A DNA stretch of 64,000 bases, taken from contig NZ_PDNZ01000002.1 in assembly GCF_003182595.1 (NCBI RefSeq), positions 363,501-427,500 of the forward strand. The letters are read 5' to 3'. Numbering within the stretch: the first letter of the stretch is position 1; each line of letters begins with the position of its first letter. The position numbers were made by a program, and so were the translations under genes. The stretch comes from Prosthecochloris marina (GTDB lineage Bacteria > Bacteroidota > Chlorobiia > Chlorobiales > Chlorobiaceae). The notes beneath the pieces were generated by a model, which made no database searches, was not told the DNA's origin, and saw only the letters and a program-made list of their open reading frames with translations. Shown piece after piece: positions 46,503 through 56,171 of this stretch.

Positions 46503-47021
46503 ATGCACTTACGCAGAACAAAAGTACTTGTCCTGAACAGTAGCTACGAACCTCTGAGCATCTGTGATGCACAAAAAGCGATTGTGCTGCTGTTCTGCGG
46601 AAAAGCTGTCACTGTCGCCCATCATCCGGAAGAGTTTGTCTGTACCGTATCCCGATCATTTCCCCTGCCGAGCATCGTACGGTTAACCGTTTATGTCCGG
46701 TTACCGTATAAAAAAATCATGCTGAACAGAAAGAATATTTTCAGAAGAGACAATTTTCAATGTCAGTACTGCGGTCGAACCGACAAACCTCTTACGATCG
46801 ATCACATGGTCCCCCGATCGAAGGGAGGCGAAGATACCTGGGAAAACCTTATTACCGCATGTAGTCCCTGCAACACAAAAAAAGGTAACCGCACCCCTCA
46901 GGAAGCAGGCATGCTTCCGATGAAGCAGCCTATACGGCCCAGCCACATCATGCTGATGCGCAAGTTTATTACTGCAGTATCTGAAGATTGGAAACCGTAT
47001 CTTTTCATGACATCTTCCTGA
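46503..47021 (+). CDS. HNH endonuclease family protein
   Basis: A protein of about 172 residues. The N-terminal part ([20 protein letters not shown]) and the HNH domain ([20 protein letters not shown], then [10 protein letters not shown]) match a widespread group of chromosomal HNH proteins. These have two CxxC zinc pairs and a conserved IDH site. They are usually single genes not linked to restriction systems, and their role is unknown. An upstream ATG at 46473 would add ten residues. The next gene is a GH3 enzyme 87 bases on. Confidence 0.85.
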   Translation: MHLRRTKVLVLNSSYEPLSICDAQKAIVLLFCGKAVTVAHHPEEFVCTVSRSFPLPSIVRLTVYVRLPYKKIMLNRKNIFRRDNFQCQYCGRTDKPLTIDHMVPRSKGGEDTWENLITACSPCNTKKGNRTPQEAGMLPMKQPIRPSHIMLMRKFITAVSEDWKPYLFMTSS

Positions 47022-47108
47022 ATAGAGAGATCACCACAATTTTTACCGCAGTTCAATCGTTCGATCAGGTGAACCTATAAAGGAAAAAAATCCCTGATAT
47101 ATTTCATT

Positions 47109-48854
47109 ATGCTGATACGATATATAATGGTTGCAGTACTTCTGCTGCTTCATATCCCCGCTCTCGCTCTCTGTCATAGCGTTTATGCAGAGGAAACACC
47201 TGCCTACACGACAGCCACGGCACAGGAAATATTCAGCCGAAAGGATAAGTGGGTTGAAAAACAGCTGAAGAAGATGACGCTTTCTGAAAAAATCGGACAG
47301 ATGCTCATCGCTCACAGTCCTGCCAAATTCCAGAGCGCTGATAACAAGGAATACCGGAAACTTTTCGCTCTTATCAAAGAGGGAAAGGTTGGCGGAGTGA
47401 TGTTTCTCAAGGGCAATACGTATGATGCAGCTGTTCTCGCCAATCGTTTTCAGCTAATCGCACCCCGTCCATTGCTAATTAGCGCAGACATGGAAAAAGG
47501 CTTGGCCATGAGAATCGAGGGCACGACAGAGTTCGCCCCGAACATGGCCCTGTCGGCAACCGCGAACCCCGAACTCGTTCATCGCATGGCAGAAGTTATC
47601 GCCAGGGAAGCCAAAGCTCTCGGTATTCATCAGAGCTATGCTCCAAACGTCGACCTGAACATCAATCCGCTAAATCCGGTTATCAACACACGCTCATATG
47701 GCGACAATATTCCCTTAGTCATAGAAATGACCAAGGCGTTCATCGACGGACTCCAATCGAAAGGAATGATCGCCACAGCCAAACATTTCCCCGGCCATGG
47801 TGATGTTACGGTCGACAGTCATGTCAACCTTCCTGTTTTACAAGCTGACAAAAAACGGCTTGACAACGTTGAACTCAAACCATTCAAAGCCGCCATCGAG
47901 CATGGAGTGATGAGCGTCATGACCGGCCATCTCGCTGTTCCAAAAATCACAGGCAACATGACTCCGGCTACGCTTTCATGGAGGATCGTCACGAAACTTC
48001 TGAGAAAGGAACTGGATTTCGAAGGGCTCATCGTCACCGATGCGCTGAACATGAAAGCGCTCTATCAAAACTACACCCTTGAAGACATTTCTCTTCGCGC
48101 AGTCGAAGCCGGCAATGACCTGCTTCTTTTCTCACCAGACCCGGAACTGACGCACAATACAATCCTCAATGCGGTACGAAACGGCAAACTTTCTGAAAAG
48201 CAAATCGATAAATCGGTACGCCGGATTCTTCTCGCAAAGCGATGGCTCGGTCTTGACCAAAACCGCCTGGTCAACCTCAACGGTATCCCGCAGCAGATAA
48301 GTTTACAAAGCCACCGGCAACTTGCCGAAACCATAGCGAACCGCTCGATCACCGTTGTAAGGGACAACAAGGATGCTTTGCCGCTAAAAAAGAAGGATAA
48401 CATCCTGCATATCATTTTAGAAAACAAGCGGCACTCTCTTTCAGGGGAAACATTCTCAAAAAAAATGCGGCGGACTTTTCTTGCAAAAACGATACGCATA
48501 GGAGCAGATGCAAACTCGCTTGATTACCGGAATGCCATTGATAAAGCCAAGCGTGCCTCAGCAGTAATCGTCTCAACCTATGTCGAAGTACTTTCAGGAG
48601 CCAAATCCCTGGAATTAAGCGGCCGGCAACAGGATTTTATCAATAAGCTGACCCGAGACCTCCCGTCGAAGCGTCCGTTGATTATGATCTCGTTCGGTAC
48701 CCCTTACCTCATCAACCAATTCCCTGGTATGCCCGCATACATATGCACCTACTCTTCATCCGAACTCAGTGAAGACGCAGCCATCAGGCTTCTTAAAGGA
48801 GACATTACACCGGCAGGGAAACTGCCAATATCACTTACGACAAATCTTCCGTAA
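47109..48854 (+). CDS. Glycoside hydrolase family 3, beta-N-acetylhexosaminidase-like, exported
   Basis: A 581-residue protein with a signal peptide (hydrophobic residues 5-20, then HSVYAEE). The catalytic TIM barrel has the NagZ-type motif KHFPGHGDVTVDSHVNLP (general acid/base His loop) and the nucleophile Asp in LIVTDALNMKAL. A C-terminal alpha/beta domain follows residue 380, giving a two-domain form longer than enteric NagZ. NagZ-like enzymes remove N-acetylglucosamine from muropeptides. The signal peptide implies periplasmic action, unlike cytoplasmic NagZ of E. coli. Confidence 0.88.
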   Translation: MLIRYIMVAVLLLLHIPALALCHSVYAEETPAYTTATAQEIFSRKDKWVEKQLKKMTLSEKIGQMLIAHSPAKFQSADNKEYRKLFALIKEGKVGGVMFLKGNTYDAAVLANRFQLIAPRPLLISADMEKGLAMRIEGTTEFAPNMALSATANPELVHRMAEVIAREAKALGIHQSYAPNVDLNINPLNPVINTRSYGDNIPLVIEMTKAFIDGLQSKGMIATAKHFPGHGDVTVDSHVNLPVLQADKKRLDNVELKPFKAAIEHGVMSVMTGHLAVPKITGNMTPATLSWRIVTKLLRKELDFEGLIVTDALNMKALYQNYTLEDISLRAVEAGNDLLLFSPDPELTHNTILNAVRNGKLSEKQIDKSVRRILLAKRWLGLDQNRLVNLNGIPQQISLQSHRQLAETIANRSITVVRDNKDALPLKKKDNILHIILENKRHSLSGETFSKKMRRTFLAKTIRIGADANSLDYRNAIDKAKRASAVIVSTYVEVLSGAKSLELSGRQQDFINKLTRDLPSKRPLIMISFGTPYLINQFPGMPAYICTYSSSELSEDAAIRLLKGDITPAGKLPISLTTNLP

Positions 48855-48954
48855 TCATTTTTCCTTGTAAGAACTGTGATAACGGTGCTGTCGGACCCTA
48901 CAAGCTTTTTTACTACATTATCGTTCAGCCTCAAAAACGATAAGTTTCAGTGCC

Positions 48955-50364
48955 ATGACCAAAACAATCCGGGATGAATCCACAGCCAGCGCTTACTGGG
49001 GAGCGGTCAATACCTTCTGTGCTCTTCAGGATGTACACGTTATCGCCGACGCTCCTGTAGGCTGTTACAATCTGGTTGGAGCTGCGGTAATGGACTATAC
49101 CGACGCGATTCCCTATCTGGAAAATTTTACCCCTACCAGCCTGACTGAAAAAGAAATTGCGTCTTCCGGCAGCTCGGAATCGGTCATCAGTGTCATTGAA
49201 AAGCTTGGCGATACAGAAAAACAAATGATCCTTGTTTCAAGTGCAGAAAGCGAAATGATCGGCAGTGATCATGAAAAGATGCTGCAACACAGATATCCGG
49301 ATATCCGTTTTTTTGCATCGAACTCTCTCGGCAGCAACGAATGGCAGGGCAGGGACAGGGCACTTGCCTGGCTCTATGAAAACTTTGACGATACAAAACC
49401 TGCCGAAATCGAGCCTGGCGCCGTGAGCATCATCGGCCCATCGTACGGCTGTTTCAACAGTCCGTCCGATCTTGCAGAACTTAAACGGCTTATCATCGGA
49501 TGTGGAGCATCCATCAAACATGTCTATCCGTTTGAAAGCAACCTGCACGATATCTCGGGGCTCAAAAATTCCGAAGTCATTGTCGTCATGTACAAGGAGT
49601 ATGGCAAAACACTGGCTGATTTGCTTGGCAGACCTGTTCTTCAAGCACCTTTCGGCCTCGGCGAAACGGAACAGTTCATTAAAAACCTCGGCTCTCTAAC
49701 AGGTAACCAAGCTCAAGCGAAAGCCTTTTTCATCGAGGAAAAACACACGACATTGCAGCCATTATGGGATCTCTGGCGAGGCCCGCAATCAGAATGGTTT
49801 CCTACCATACGTTTCGGCGTTGCCGCTGACCGGACCTATGCTGAAGGTCTTGCAAAGTTTCTTGGAAAAGAAATGGGAATGCAATGCCTTTTCAGCCATG
49901 ACTCGGCTGAAACCGACAACAATGAGCTTCGTGAAGAGTTATCCACCACTCAGCCACAGTTTATGTTCGGTCGAATTGTCGATAAAATCTATCTCGCAGA
50001 ACTTGACGCAAAAACCCGGTTCATTCCGGCAGGTTTCCCGGGACCGATCGTCCGTAGAGCTTTAGGTACGCCCTTTATGGGACATAGCGGTGCGGTCTAC
50101 ATCATTCAGGAAATCGTTAACGCACTCTACGACACCTTGTTCACCTTCCTTCCTATCACCAAAAAGTCAATGGACGATAGCTTACCAGCCAGAAAAATAT
50201 TGTGGACCAAAGAAGCAAACGCCTTGCTCAAAACCATTGTCGCGAAAGCCCCGTTCATAAGCCAGATCTCTTTCGGCCGGGAGTTGAAGAAAAAAGCGGA
50301 AACGCTTGCCACAAAGCAGGGAAAAGATACCGTCACTCCCGATCTGTTGCAGATGTTGAAGTAG
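48955..50364 (+). CDS. bchZ: Chlorophyllide a reductase subunit Z
   Basis: A 469-residue nitrogenase-like subunit. BchXYZ reduces the B ring of chlorophyllide a, which commits the pigment to bacteriochlorophyll a. The N-terminal block SAYWGAVNTFCALQDVHVIA, then DAPVGCYNLVGAAVMDYTDA, is characteristic of BchZ and supplies the P-cluster-like Cys. SIIGPSYGCFNSPSDLAEL is the second conserved region. bchX and bchY are not adjacent. It follows the GH3 gene by 100 bases with no visible terminator. This gene identifies the organism as a bacteriochlorophyll producer. Confidence 0.93.
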   Translation: MTKTIRDESTASAYWGAVNTFCALQDVHVIADAPVGCYNLVGAAVMDYTDAIPYLENFTPTSLTEKEIASSGSSESVISVIEKLGDTEKQMILVSSAESEMIGSDHEKMLQHRYPDIRFFASNSLGSNEWQGRDRALAWLYENFDDTKPAEIEPGAVSIIGPSYGCFNSPSDLAELKRLIIGCGASIKHVYPFESNLHDISGLKNSEVIVVMYKEYGKTLADLLGRPVLQAPFGLGETEQFIKNLGSLTGNQAQAKAFFIEEKHTTLQPLWDLWRGPQSEWFPTIRFGVAADRTYAEGLAKFLGKEMGMQCLFSHDSAETDNNELREELSTTQPQFMFGRIVDKIYLAELDAKTRFIPAGFPGPIVRRALGTPFMGHSGAVYIIQEIVNALYDTLFTFLPITKKSMDDSLPARKILWTKEANALLKTIVAKAPFISQISFGRELKKKAETLATKQGKDTVTPDLLQMLK

Positions 50365-50799
50365 TGACCAGTAACAAGTGACGAGTTCCTGATTCTGGCT
50401 CCTTAATTCTGCGCACGAAGTGCGCTACTCCTTGTTCATCCTGATAAATGCCACCTCGAAAAACCGTCGCGAGCGTTATGAGTGCAAGGCGGACGGAGCA
50501 CAGGAACCGGATTGTACACAAAGTACATGAGGATTCCGATTCCGACTTGTCGGAACCAACGAAGCAATCGAAACGCGCAGCAGGTTTTCCGAGGCGGCAC
50601 AATTTTGAATTGTGACTATTTATTCGTAACATCCCTGACTTCTTGTCGTTTTGGGAACGAGCAGCAGTAAAAATGCTGAAAAACAGCCCTCCCTATCGAC
50701 AATACACTGACTAAAAGCGGCTGGATTATCCTGAAATCAGGAAAGAAGCTGTTCAAACACAGACTTCTTCAAAGAGTATTGATAGAGACAGAAGAATTC
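50365..50799. other. Intergenic region with a MITE-like repeat
   Basis: A 435-base gap between bchZ and thrS. Most of the first half is the repeat at 50450-50598. The rest presumably holds the thrS promoter. I looked for a T-box leader or similar tRNA-sensing element before thrS and saw none. Confidence 0.65.
50450..50598. repeat. MITE-like repeat with inverted ends (full copy)
   Basis: A 149-base element with inverted ends GCCACCTCGAAAAACC and GGTTTTCCGAGGCGGC (two mismatches). The interior contains GTCGCGAGCGTTATGAGTGC and CGGACGGAGCACAGG. It encodes nothing. Related but worn copies lie at 63421-63560 and 33350-33420. Inside it, at 50539-50556, sits a copy of the small ATTCCGACTTGTCGG palindrome. 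Confidence 0.8.
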
Positions 50800-52779
50800 A
50801 TGTCCGACAACATAGACGTACAGGCTGCGGTAACCATTACGTTTCCTGACGGTAAAAACCGTTCATTTACCTCGGGAGTAACCGGTTACGATATAGCACA
50901 ATCAATTGGACGCAAATTGGCAAAGGATGCGCTAGCCATAAAGGTCAACGGCAAACCCATCGACCTTTCTGTTCCAATTACTGAAAATGCCGAAGTAGAG
51001 ATCATAACGTTCGATCATCCTGACAATATCGGGAAAGAGATCTTCTGGCACAGCGCGAGCCATATCATGGCGCAAGCTATTGAAGAACTGTTCCCTGGCT
51101 CGAAATTCGGTGCAGGACCGGCGATTGAGCAGGGTTTCTACTATGATATCGCTTCTGAACACCGCTTCACGGAAAGCGATCTCGAGATCATCGAAAAAAG
51201 AATGCTGGAGATAAGCAGGCGTTCGCTCGAAATTCGCCGTGAGGATCTCTCCAGAGAAGATGCTATTACATACTTCACCTCAACCAGAAATGACCCTTAT
51301 AAGGTGGAGATTCTGGAAGACACGCTCAAAGATACGCCAAGAGTCTCTATTTATCACCAGGGAAATTTTGCCGACCTCTGTAGCGGACCACATCTTTCAA
51401 ACACTTCTCAGCTCAAGGCGGTAAAGCTGACCAACATTTCCGCTTCGTTCTGGCGGGGGGATGCTTCAAGAGAAAGCATGCAGAGAATTTACGGCATTGC
51501 TTTTCCCTCTGAAAAGCTCCTGAAACAACATCTTGCTAACATCGAGGAGGCAAGAAAAAGGGACCACCGCAAACTCGGGGCTGAGCTGGAATTGTTCATG
51601 CTTTCCCAGAAAGTCGGCAGCGGCCTGCCGATCTGGATGCCGAAAGGGGCTATTGTTCGCAGCGAACTCGAGTCGTTCCTTCGCGAAGAACAGAGAAAAC
51701 GTGGGTACGTACCCGTTTACACACCACATATCGGCAATATAGAGCTGTACAAACAATCGGGCCATTACCCGTATTACAGTGATTCACAGTTTCCTCCCCT
51801 CACCTACAAAGACGATCTGGGCCGGGAGGAACAGTATCTGCTGAAACCGATGAACTGTCCTCATCATCATATGATATACAGTTCAAAACTCCGTAGTTAC
51901 AGGGAGCTTCCGATACGTTTGACAGAGTTCGGCACGGTCTATCGCCACGAACAGTCCGGTGAGCTGAACGGGCTGATCAGGGCTCGCGGGTTTACTCAGG
52001 ACGATTCGCACATATACTGCAGACCGGACCAGTTGGTTGACGAAATCTGCAACGCAATCGACCTCACGAAATTCGTATTTGCTACACTTGGTTTTGATGA
52101 CATTGAAATCAGGCTTTCCCTTCATGATCCGGAAAACCTTGAAAAATACGGTGGAACAGAAGATGTGTGGCAGCAGGCAGAACAGGATGTCAGGGAAGCC
52201 GCCGATAAAATGGGCATCAATTACATCATCGGTGTCGGTGAAGCGAGCTTTTACGGGCCTAAAATTGATTTCATCGTCCGTGATGCACTTGGAAGAAAAT
52301 GGCAGCTCGGCACCGTCCAGGTTGACTACGTGATGCCAGAAAGGTTCGATCTATCCTATATCGGCAGCGATGGACATCCGCATCGACCGGTAATCATTCA
52401 CAGAGCTCCTTTCGGTTCCATGGAACGATTCATCGGTGTTCTCATTGAACATACTGCCGGGAACTTTCCTTTGTGGCTTGCCCCGGTTCAAGTGGCCGTC
52501 CTGCCGATCACCGAAGAGGTTCACGATTATGCCAGCACTGTTCACCAAGCACTGCTCGACAATGCCATACGTGCCGAACTTGACCTGCGAAGCGAGAAAA
52601 TAGGCAAAAAGATTCGTGAGGCAGAAGTAGGTAAAATCCCTTATATGGTGATCATCGGGCAGAAAGAAGCTGATTCCGGGGAAACTTCACTGCGCCGCCA
52701 CAGAAAAGGCGATCAGGGGAACCTAACGATCGAGCATTTGCTGCAAAAGCTGAAAACAGAAATCAAAGAGAAATCTTGA
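50800..52779 (+). CDS. thrS: Threonyl-tRNA synthetase
   Basis: A 659-residue class II synthetase with all four parts. These are an N-terminal TGS domain (VTITFPDGKNRSFTSGVTGY), an editing domain with HSASHIMAQAIEE (metal-binding HxxxH), a catalytic core with MNCPHHHMIYSSKLRSYREL, and a C-terminal anticodon domain. The start at 50800 is the Met that begins the TGS domain. A Met at 50779 is also in frame. It heads the translation operon thrS-infC-rpmI-rplT-pheS. Confidence 0.96.
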   Translation: MSDNIDVQAAVTITFPDGKNRSFTSGVTGYDIAQSIGRKLAKDALAIKVNGKPIDLSVPITENAEVEIITFDHPDNIGKEIFWHSASHIMAQAIEELFPGSKFGAGPAIEQGFYYDIASEHRFTESDLEIIEKRMLEISRRSLEIRREDLSREDAITYFTSTRNDPYKVEILEDTLKDTPRVSIYHQGNFADLCSGPHLSNTSQLKAVKLTNISASFWRGDASRESMQRIYGIAFPSEKLLKQHLANIEEARKRDHRKLGAELELFMLSQKVGSGLPIWMPKGAIVRSELESFLREEQRKRGYVPVYTPHIGNIELYKQSGHYPYYSDSQFPPLTYKDDLGREEQYLLKPMNCPHHHMIYSSKLRSYRELPIRLTEFGTVYRHEQSGELNGLIRARGFTQDDSHIYCRPDQLVDEICNAIDLTKFVFATLGFDDIEIRLSLHDPENLEKYGGTEDVWQQAEQDVREAADKMGINYIIGVGEASFYGPKIDFIVRDALGRKWQLGTVQVDYVMPERFDLSYIGSDGHPHRPVIIHRAPFGSMERFIGVLIEHTAGNFPLWLAPVQVAVLPITEEVHDYASTVHQALLDNAIRAELDLRSEKIGKKIREAEVGKIPYMVIIGQKEADSGETSLRRHRKGDQGNLTIEHLLQKLKTEIKEKS

Positions 52780-52812
52780 ATCAACAGCGTTATTCAAACT
52801 AATCGAGACCGT

Positions 52813-53406
52813 ATGAGAAAAAAGAGAAGCACTCCTCAAAAGCCGAAAGTAACCTACAGGGTCAACGAACAAATCAGAACACCTGAGGTAAGGGTTGTTT
52901 TCAGTGACGGATCACAGGAGATCATGAGAACTGGCAATGCCTTGAAACTTGCAGAAGAAGAGGGGCTTGATCTCATAGAAGTACAGCCAACTGCGACACC
53001 ACCCGTCTGCAAGCTTGATAATTATGGCAAACTTCAGTACAAACTCGACAAAAAAGACAAGGACAGAAAGAAAAAATCAAAACCAACCGCATTGAAAGAG
53101 CTTCGGTTTCATCCCAATACCGACAAACACGATTTTGACTTCAAAGCGGCACACCTTGAAGAGTTTCTTCGCAAGGGCAACAGGGTCCGGGCAACTGTTG
53201 TTTTTCTCGGACGCTCCATTATTTATAAAGACAAAGGTTTCGAACTTGTTGAACGGTTGACGGAACGACTCAGCAACGTCAGCAATCGCGAAGGCACTCC
53301 CAAATTCGAGGGAAAACGACTGTTTGTCTATTTTGAGCCGGACAAGAAAAAAATTGAAGTCTACGAGAGACAGCTGGCTAAAATGAACAAGGAATCACAA
53401 CAGTAA
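52813..53406 (+). CDS. infC: Translation initiation factor IF-3
   Basis: A 197-residue two-domain factor. The N-terminal domain includes [20 protein letters not shown] and [22 protein letters not shown]. The C-terminal domain includes [20 protein letters not shown]. The start is an ordinary ATG, not the AUU used for autoregulation in E. coli. It is in the usual thrS-infC-rpmI-rplT order. Confidence 0.96.
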   Translation: MRKKRSTPQKPKVTYRVNEQIRTPEVRVVFSDGSQEIMRTGNALKLAEEEGLDLIEVQPTATPPVCKLDNYGKLQYKLDKKDKDRKKKSKPTALKELRFHPNTDKHDFDFKAAHLEEFLRKGNRVRATVVFLGRSIIYKDKGFELVERLTERLSNVSNREGTPKFEGKRLFVYFEPDKKKIEVYERQLAKMNKESQQ

Positions 53407-53435
53407 GCATACACTTATAACAAAACGAGACGACC

Positions 53436-53630
53436 ATGCCTAAAATGAAATCACATCGCGGCGCCTGCAAAAGGTTTAAAACAACCGCATCAGGGCGAGT
53501 TAAACGCGAAAAAATGAACGGGTCGCATAATCTGGAAAAGAAAAACAGAAAAAGAACCCGACGTCTACATCAGTCAACTCTGGTAGACAAAGCTCAGGAA
53601 AAGCAGATTAAGCGCATGATCCTTGCTTAA
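53436..53630 (+). CDS. rpmI: 50S ribosomal protein L35
   Basis: A 64-residue very basic protein with the L35 start MPKMKSHRGACKRFKTTASG. It lies between infC and rplT, 29 and 39 bases from them. No L20-binding pseudoknot was verified. Confidence 0.97.
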   Translation: MPKMKSHRGACKRFKTTASGRVKREKMNGSHNLEKKNRKRTRRLHQSTLVDKAQEKQIKRMILA

Positions 53631-53669
53631 TACAGAGTTCTATTGTTAAACATTTAAATCGAGACTACG

Positions 53670-54017
53670 ATGCCAAGAGCTACAAATGCAGTTGCATCAC
53701 GCACAAGAAGAAAACGGATATTAAAGAAGGCAAAAGGATACTGGGGTTCACGCGGCAATATTCTGACCGTTGCCAAACATGCTGTCGACAAAGCGGAACA
53801 GTATGCTTACCGTGACAGAAGGGTCAAGAAAAGAACGTTCCGTGCACTCTGGATTATGCGCATCAACGCAGCAGCCAGGGAAAACGGTACAAGCTATTCC
53901 CGCCTGATGGATGCGATGAACAAGAAAAATATCGACATCAACCGCAAAGCACTGGCTGAAATTGCCGTAAAGGATCCAGCCGCATTCAGCCAGATCGTTA
54001 AATCAGCCATAGGTTAA
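53670..54017 (+). CDS. rplT: 50S ribosomal protein L20
   Basis: A 115-residue basic protein typical of L20: [20 protein letters not shown] at the N-terminus, GYWGSRG, and the globular end with [20 protein letters not shown]. It is needed for 50S assembly and commonly represses its own operon. It precedes pheS by 24 bases. Confidence 0.98.
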   Translation: MPRATNAVASRTRRKRILKKAKGYWGSRGNILTVAKHAVDKAEQYAYRDRRVKKRTFRALWIMRINAAARENGTSYSRLMDAMNKKNIDINRKALAEIAVKDPAAFSQIVKSAIG

Positions 54018-54041
54018 GACTGTAAGCAGCTACTACATTCC

Positions 54042-55070
54042 ATGAAAAACAGCATAGAATCGTTACAGCGGGAGATTGACAGGTTCATCATTGAGAGTAC
54101 TGAACAACTGGAGGCATTTCGTCTCCAGTTCATGGTGCGCAAAGGCAGTATAGCCGAACTCTTCAATCAACTGAAAAACGTTTCACCAACCGAACGCCCG
54201 GTTTTTGGACAACTGCTGAATCAGCTGAAACTGTCTGCCGAAAAAAAGTACGATAGAGAGAAAAAGCAGCTCGATACTCCATCGTCAAGCACAGGAAAGA
54301 AGCATCTCGATCTTACCCTTCCCGGCCGGCAAGAGTACTCCGGCTCCGAACATCCTGTGCAGAAAGTTCTGGGAGACATGAAACAAATCTTCCGGTCCAT
54401 GGGATTTACGATAGCAACCGGTCCGGAACTTGAGCGAGACAGTTATAATTTCGACATGCTGAATTTTCCTGCAAACCACCCGGCGAGGGATATGCAGGAT
54501 ACCTTTTTCATTACCAGAAACGATGGGGAAGATAATCTTCTCCTCCGGACACATACCTCACCGGTACAGATCAGGGTCATGCTCGATGAAAAACCTCCGA
54601 TCAGGGTCATCTGCCCTGGTAAGGTATATAGAAATGAAGCCATCAGTGCACGCAGCTACTGTGTCTTCCATCAGCTCGAAGGGCTGTATATCGATAAACA
54701 CGTCTCTTTTTCCGACCTGAAAGCAACGATCTATTCTTTCGCGAAGCAGATGTTCGGCAGCACTGTACAACTTCGTTTCAGACCGAGCTTCTTTCCGTTT
54801 ACCGAACCCTCGGCCGAGGTCGATGTTACCTGTTACCTCTGCGGCGGCAAAGGCTGCCGTGTCTGCAAAAAATCCGGTTGGCTTGAAATTCTGGGATGCG
54901 GAATGGTTCATCCGAACGTACTCAGAAACTGCTCGATCGACCCGGATGAATATTCCGGTTTCGCATTTGGCATGGGAGTCGACCGCACCGCGCTCTTACG
55001 ATACAAAATCGACGACATTCGCCTTCTTTTTGAAAACGACGTCAGAATGCTCGAGCAATTCTCTCAGTAA
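54042..55070 (+). CDS. pheS: Phenylalanyl-tRNA synthetase alpha subunit
   Basis: A 342-residue class II subunit with an N-terminal coiled coil (about residues 1-90), motif 2 region [17 protein letters not shown], and the C-terminal [18 protein letters not shown] (motif 3). A zinc-like Cys group [16 protein letters not shown] near residue 265 is a family feature in some phyla. The beta subunit gene pheT, often adjacent, does not follow here. Confidence 0.95.
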   Translation: MKNSIESLQREIDRFIIESTEQLEAFRLQFMVRKGSIAELFNQLKNVSPTERPVFGQLLNQLKLSAEKKYDREKKQLDTPSSSTGKKHLDLTLPGRQEYSGSEHPVQKVLGDMKQIFRSMGFTIATGPELERDSYNFDMLNFPANHPARDMQDTFFITRNDGEDNLLLRTHTSPVQIRVMLDEKPPIRVICPGKVYRNEAISARSYCVFHQLEGLYIDKHVSFSDLKATIYSFAKQMFGSTVQLRFRPSFFPFTEPSAEVDVTCYLCGGKGCRVCKKSGWLEILGCGMVHPNVLRNCSIDPDEYSGFAFGMGVDRTALLRYKIDDIRLLFENDVRMLEQFSQ

Positions 55071-55087
55071 TCTCCATAAAAGCCATA

Positions 55088-55127
55088 CCGCCCCGTGAAA
55101 CAGTTTTTCTGGATTTCACGGAGCGGC
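55088..55127 (+). terminator. Possible terminator after pheS
   Basis: An imperfect stem (CCGTGAAA with TTTCACGG, extended by CCGCC/GGCG with a bulge) begins 18 bases after pheS. There is no T-run directly after it, so termination is uncertain. Confidence 0.45.
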
Positions 55128-55228
55128 GTGACTCTCTTCCGGAAGCGCGTATGCATGGCGACCGATAGTCGCGAAACAGTCCTTTTGAGTCTGCCTCTTT
55201 TTACCAATCACGTCATAAGCATTTTCGA

Positions 55229-55621
55229 CTACTTATCTTTTATGCTCAGCGCCCAATCTTCCATAGCCTTGTTAGCCATGGGATTCGGAGCCTCGAGAAA
55301 GGTTATGACAAACGCATCATCCATTTCGGCAACCCCTATCGAGCGTGGACGTACCGAAAGCACACAAGGGCTCGGCAGTTCTTTTCCAAAACAGAAAAGA
55401 ATGTTTTTAGCACCAAGTATCTGGTCGCTGATCTTTCCGTCTTTCAATGACTTTGTATGCGCATAATGATCAAATGCACCGATATACGAAACAACCGGAT
55501 GGGCATCGATTTTAGATTTGAAAAAAGCCAGAATTTCGTCGACTGAGCCATAGGAGGTTTCTGACTTGTCGATTTCCAGCGTGTAGATTGGGTACTTTTC
55601 CTGAAATAGAGCTTGCCTCAT
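55229..55621 (-). CDS. Conserved hypothetical protein, 130 residues
   Basis: A soluble 130-residue protein that I cannot assign to a named family with confidence. It begins MRQALFQEKYPIYTLEIDKS, has the conserved-looking centre VSYIGAFDHYAHTKSL, one Cys in LFCFGKELPSPC, and ends with a helical tail. A GGGGAG ribosome site supports the start at 55621. The frame is open to 55669. A stable small domain that binds a ligand or partner is a guess only. Confidence 0.7.
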   Translation of the reverse strand: MRQALFQEKYPIYTLEIDKSETSYGSVDEILAFFKSKIDAHPVVSYIGAFDHYAHTKSLKDGKISDQILGAKNILFCFGKELPSPCVLSVRPRSIGVAEMDDAFVITFLEAPNPMANKAMEDWALSIKDK

Positions 55622-55768
55622 GGTGTTACTCCCCAAAAGAATTTGTGATATGCTTCCTGCAGTTGACACTACAAGGATAAAATAAAACCATATAACGTAT
55701 TATCGCATAGTATCCGGGGCAAAATGAACAAAAAAATATGCGATCAGACATACCCGTTATCTACACGT

Positions 55769-56008
55769 CTATTCGTTATATAGCGCATACCTGACCGGAC
55801 AGGTACAAATTCCATCATCACCAAAAGTATAAAAGTAGGGGCAACTATTTTTTTGAGGGAAGCCATTCTGTAAAAAAAGAACTTTATCACCATACTCAGC
55901 GCATACTTTGCACAGATGTTCTCTTTTACCCTCCAGACAGATATGATTATGGGGACAGTCCCCCGCGTCTTCCTTGGCTTTCAACAATAGGGGGTTGACA
56001 CTCTTCAT
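55769..56008 (-). CDS. Cysteine-rich small protein, 79 residues
   Basis: A 79-residue protein with seven cysteines. They are spaced as single Cys at DCPHNHIC (two), LCKVC (two), NSCPYF, and ICTCPVR (two). The spacing suggests metal binding, either zinc or an iron-sulfur cluster. There is no signal peptide. It is small and unnamed, and adjacent genes are unrelated. Coding is supported by the Cys pattern, which would be unlikely by chance. Confidence 0.65.
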   Translation of the reverse strand: MKSVNPLLLKAKEDAGDCPHNHICLEGKREHLCKVCAEYGDKVLFLQNGFPQKNSCPYFYTFGDDGICTCPVRYALYNE

Positions 56009-56094
56009 TCATTTTTCAATTAAATTTAACACTTCACTTATACACCACTTATTACGACTTTAGCACAGCAATTTATATCATTTCTCGACATAAA

Positions 56095-56131
56095 CAAAAA
56101 AGCCGTACAACGATTGATATCGTTGTACGGC
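56095..56131 (-). terminator. Terminator of the rpsF-ssb-rpsR-rplI operon
   Basis: A perfect 13-base stem (GCCGTACAACGAT at 56102-56114 with its complement at 56119-56131) and a 4-base loop. On the minus strand it is followed by a T-run. It lies 41 bases after the rplI stop. Confidence 0.92.
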
Positions 56132-56171
56132 GACTTATATCCTTTTTCGAGCTTTTCGGTGAGCAAAAAGC

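Noticed and set aside
50599..50799. Possible T-box leader before thrS
   Set aside because: No T-box consensus or terminator/antiterminator pair is visible.
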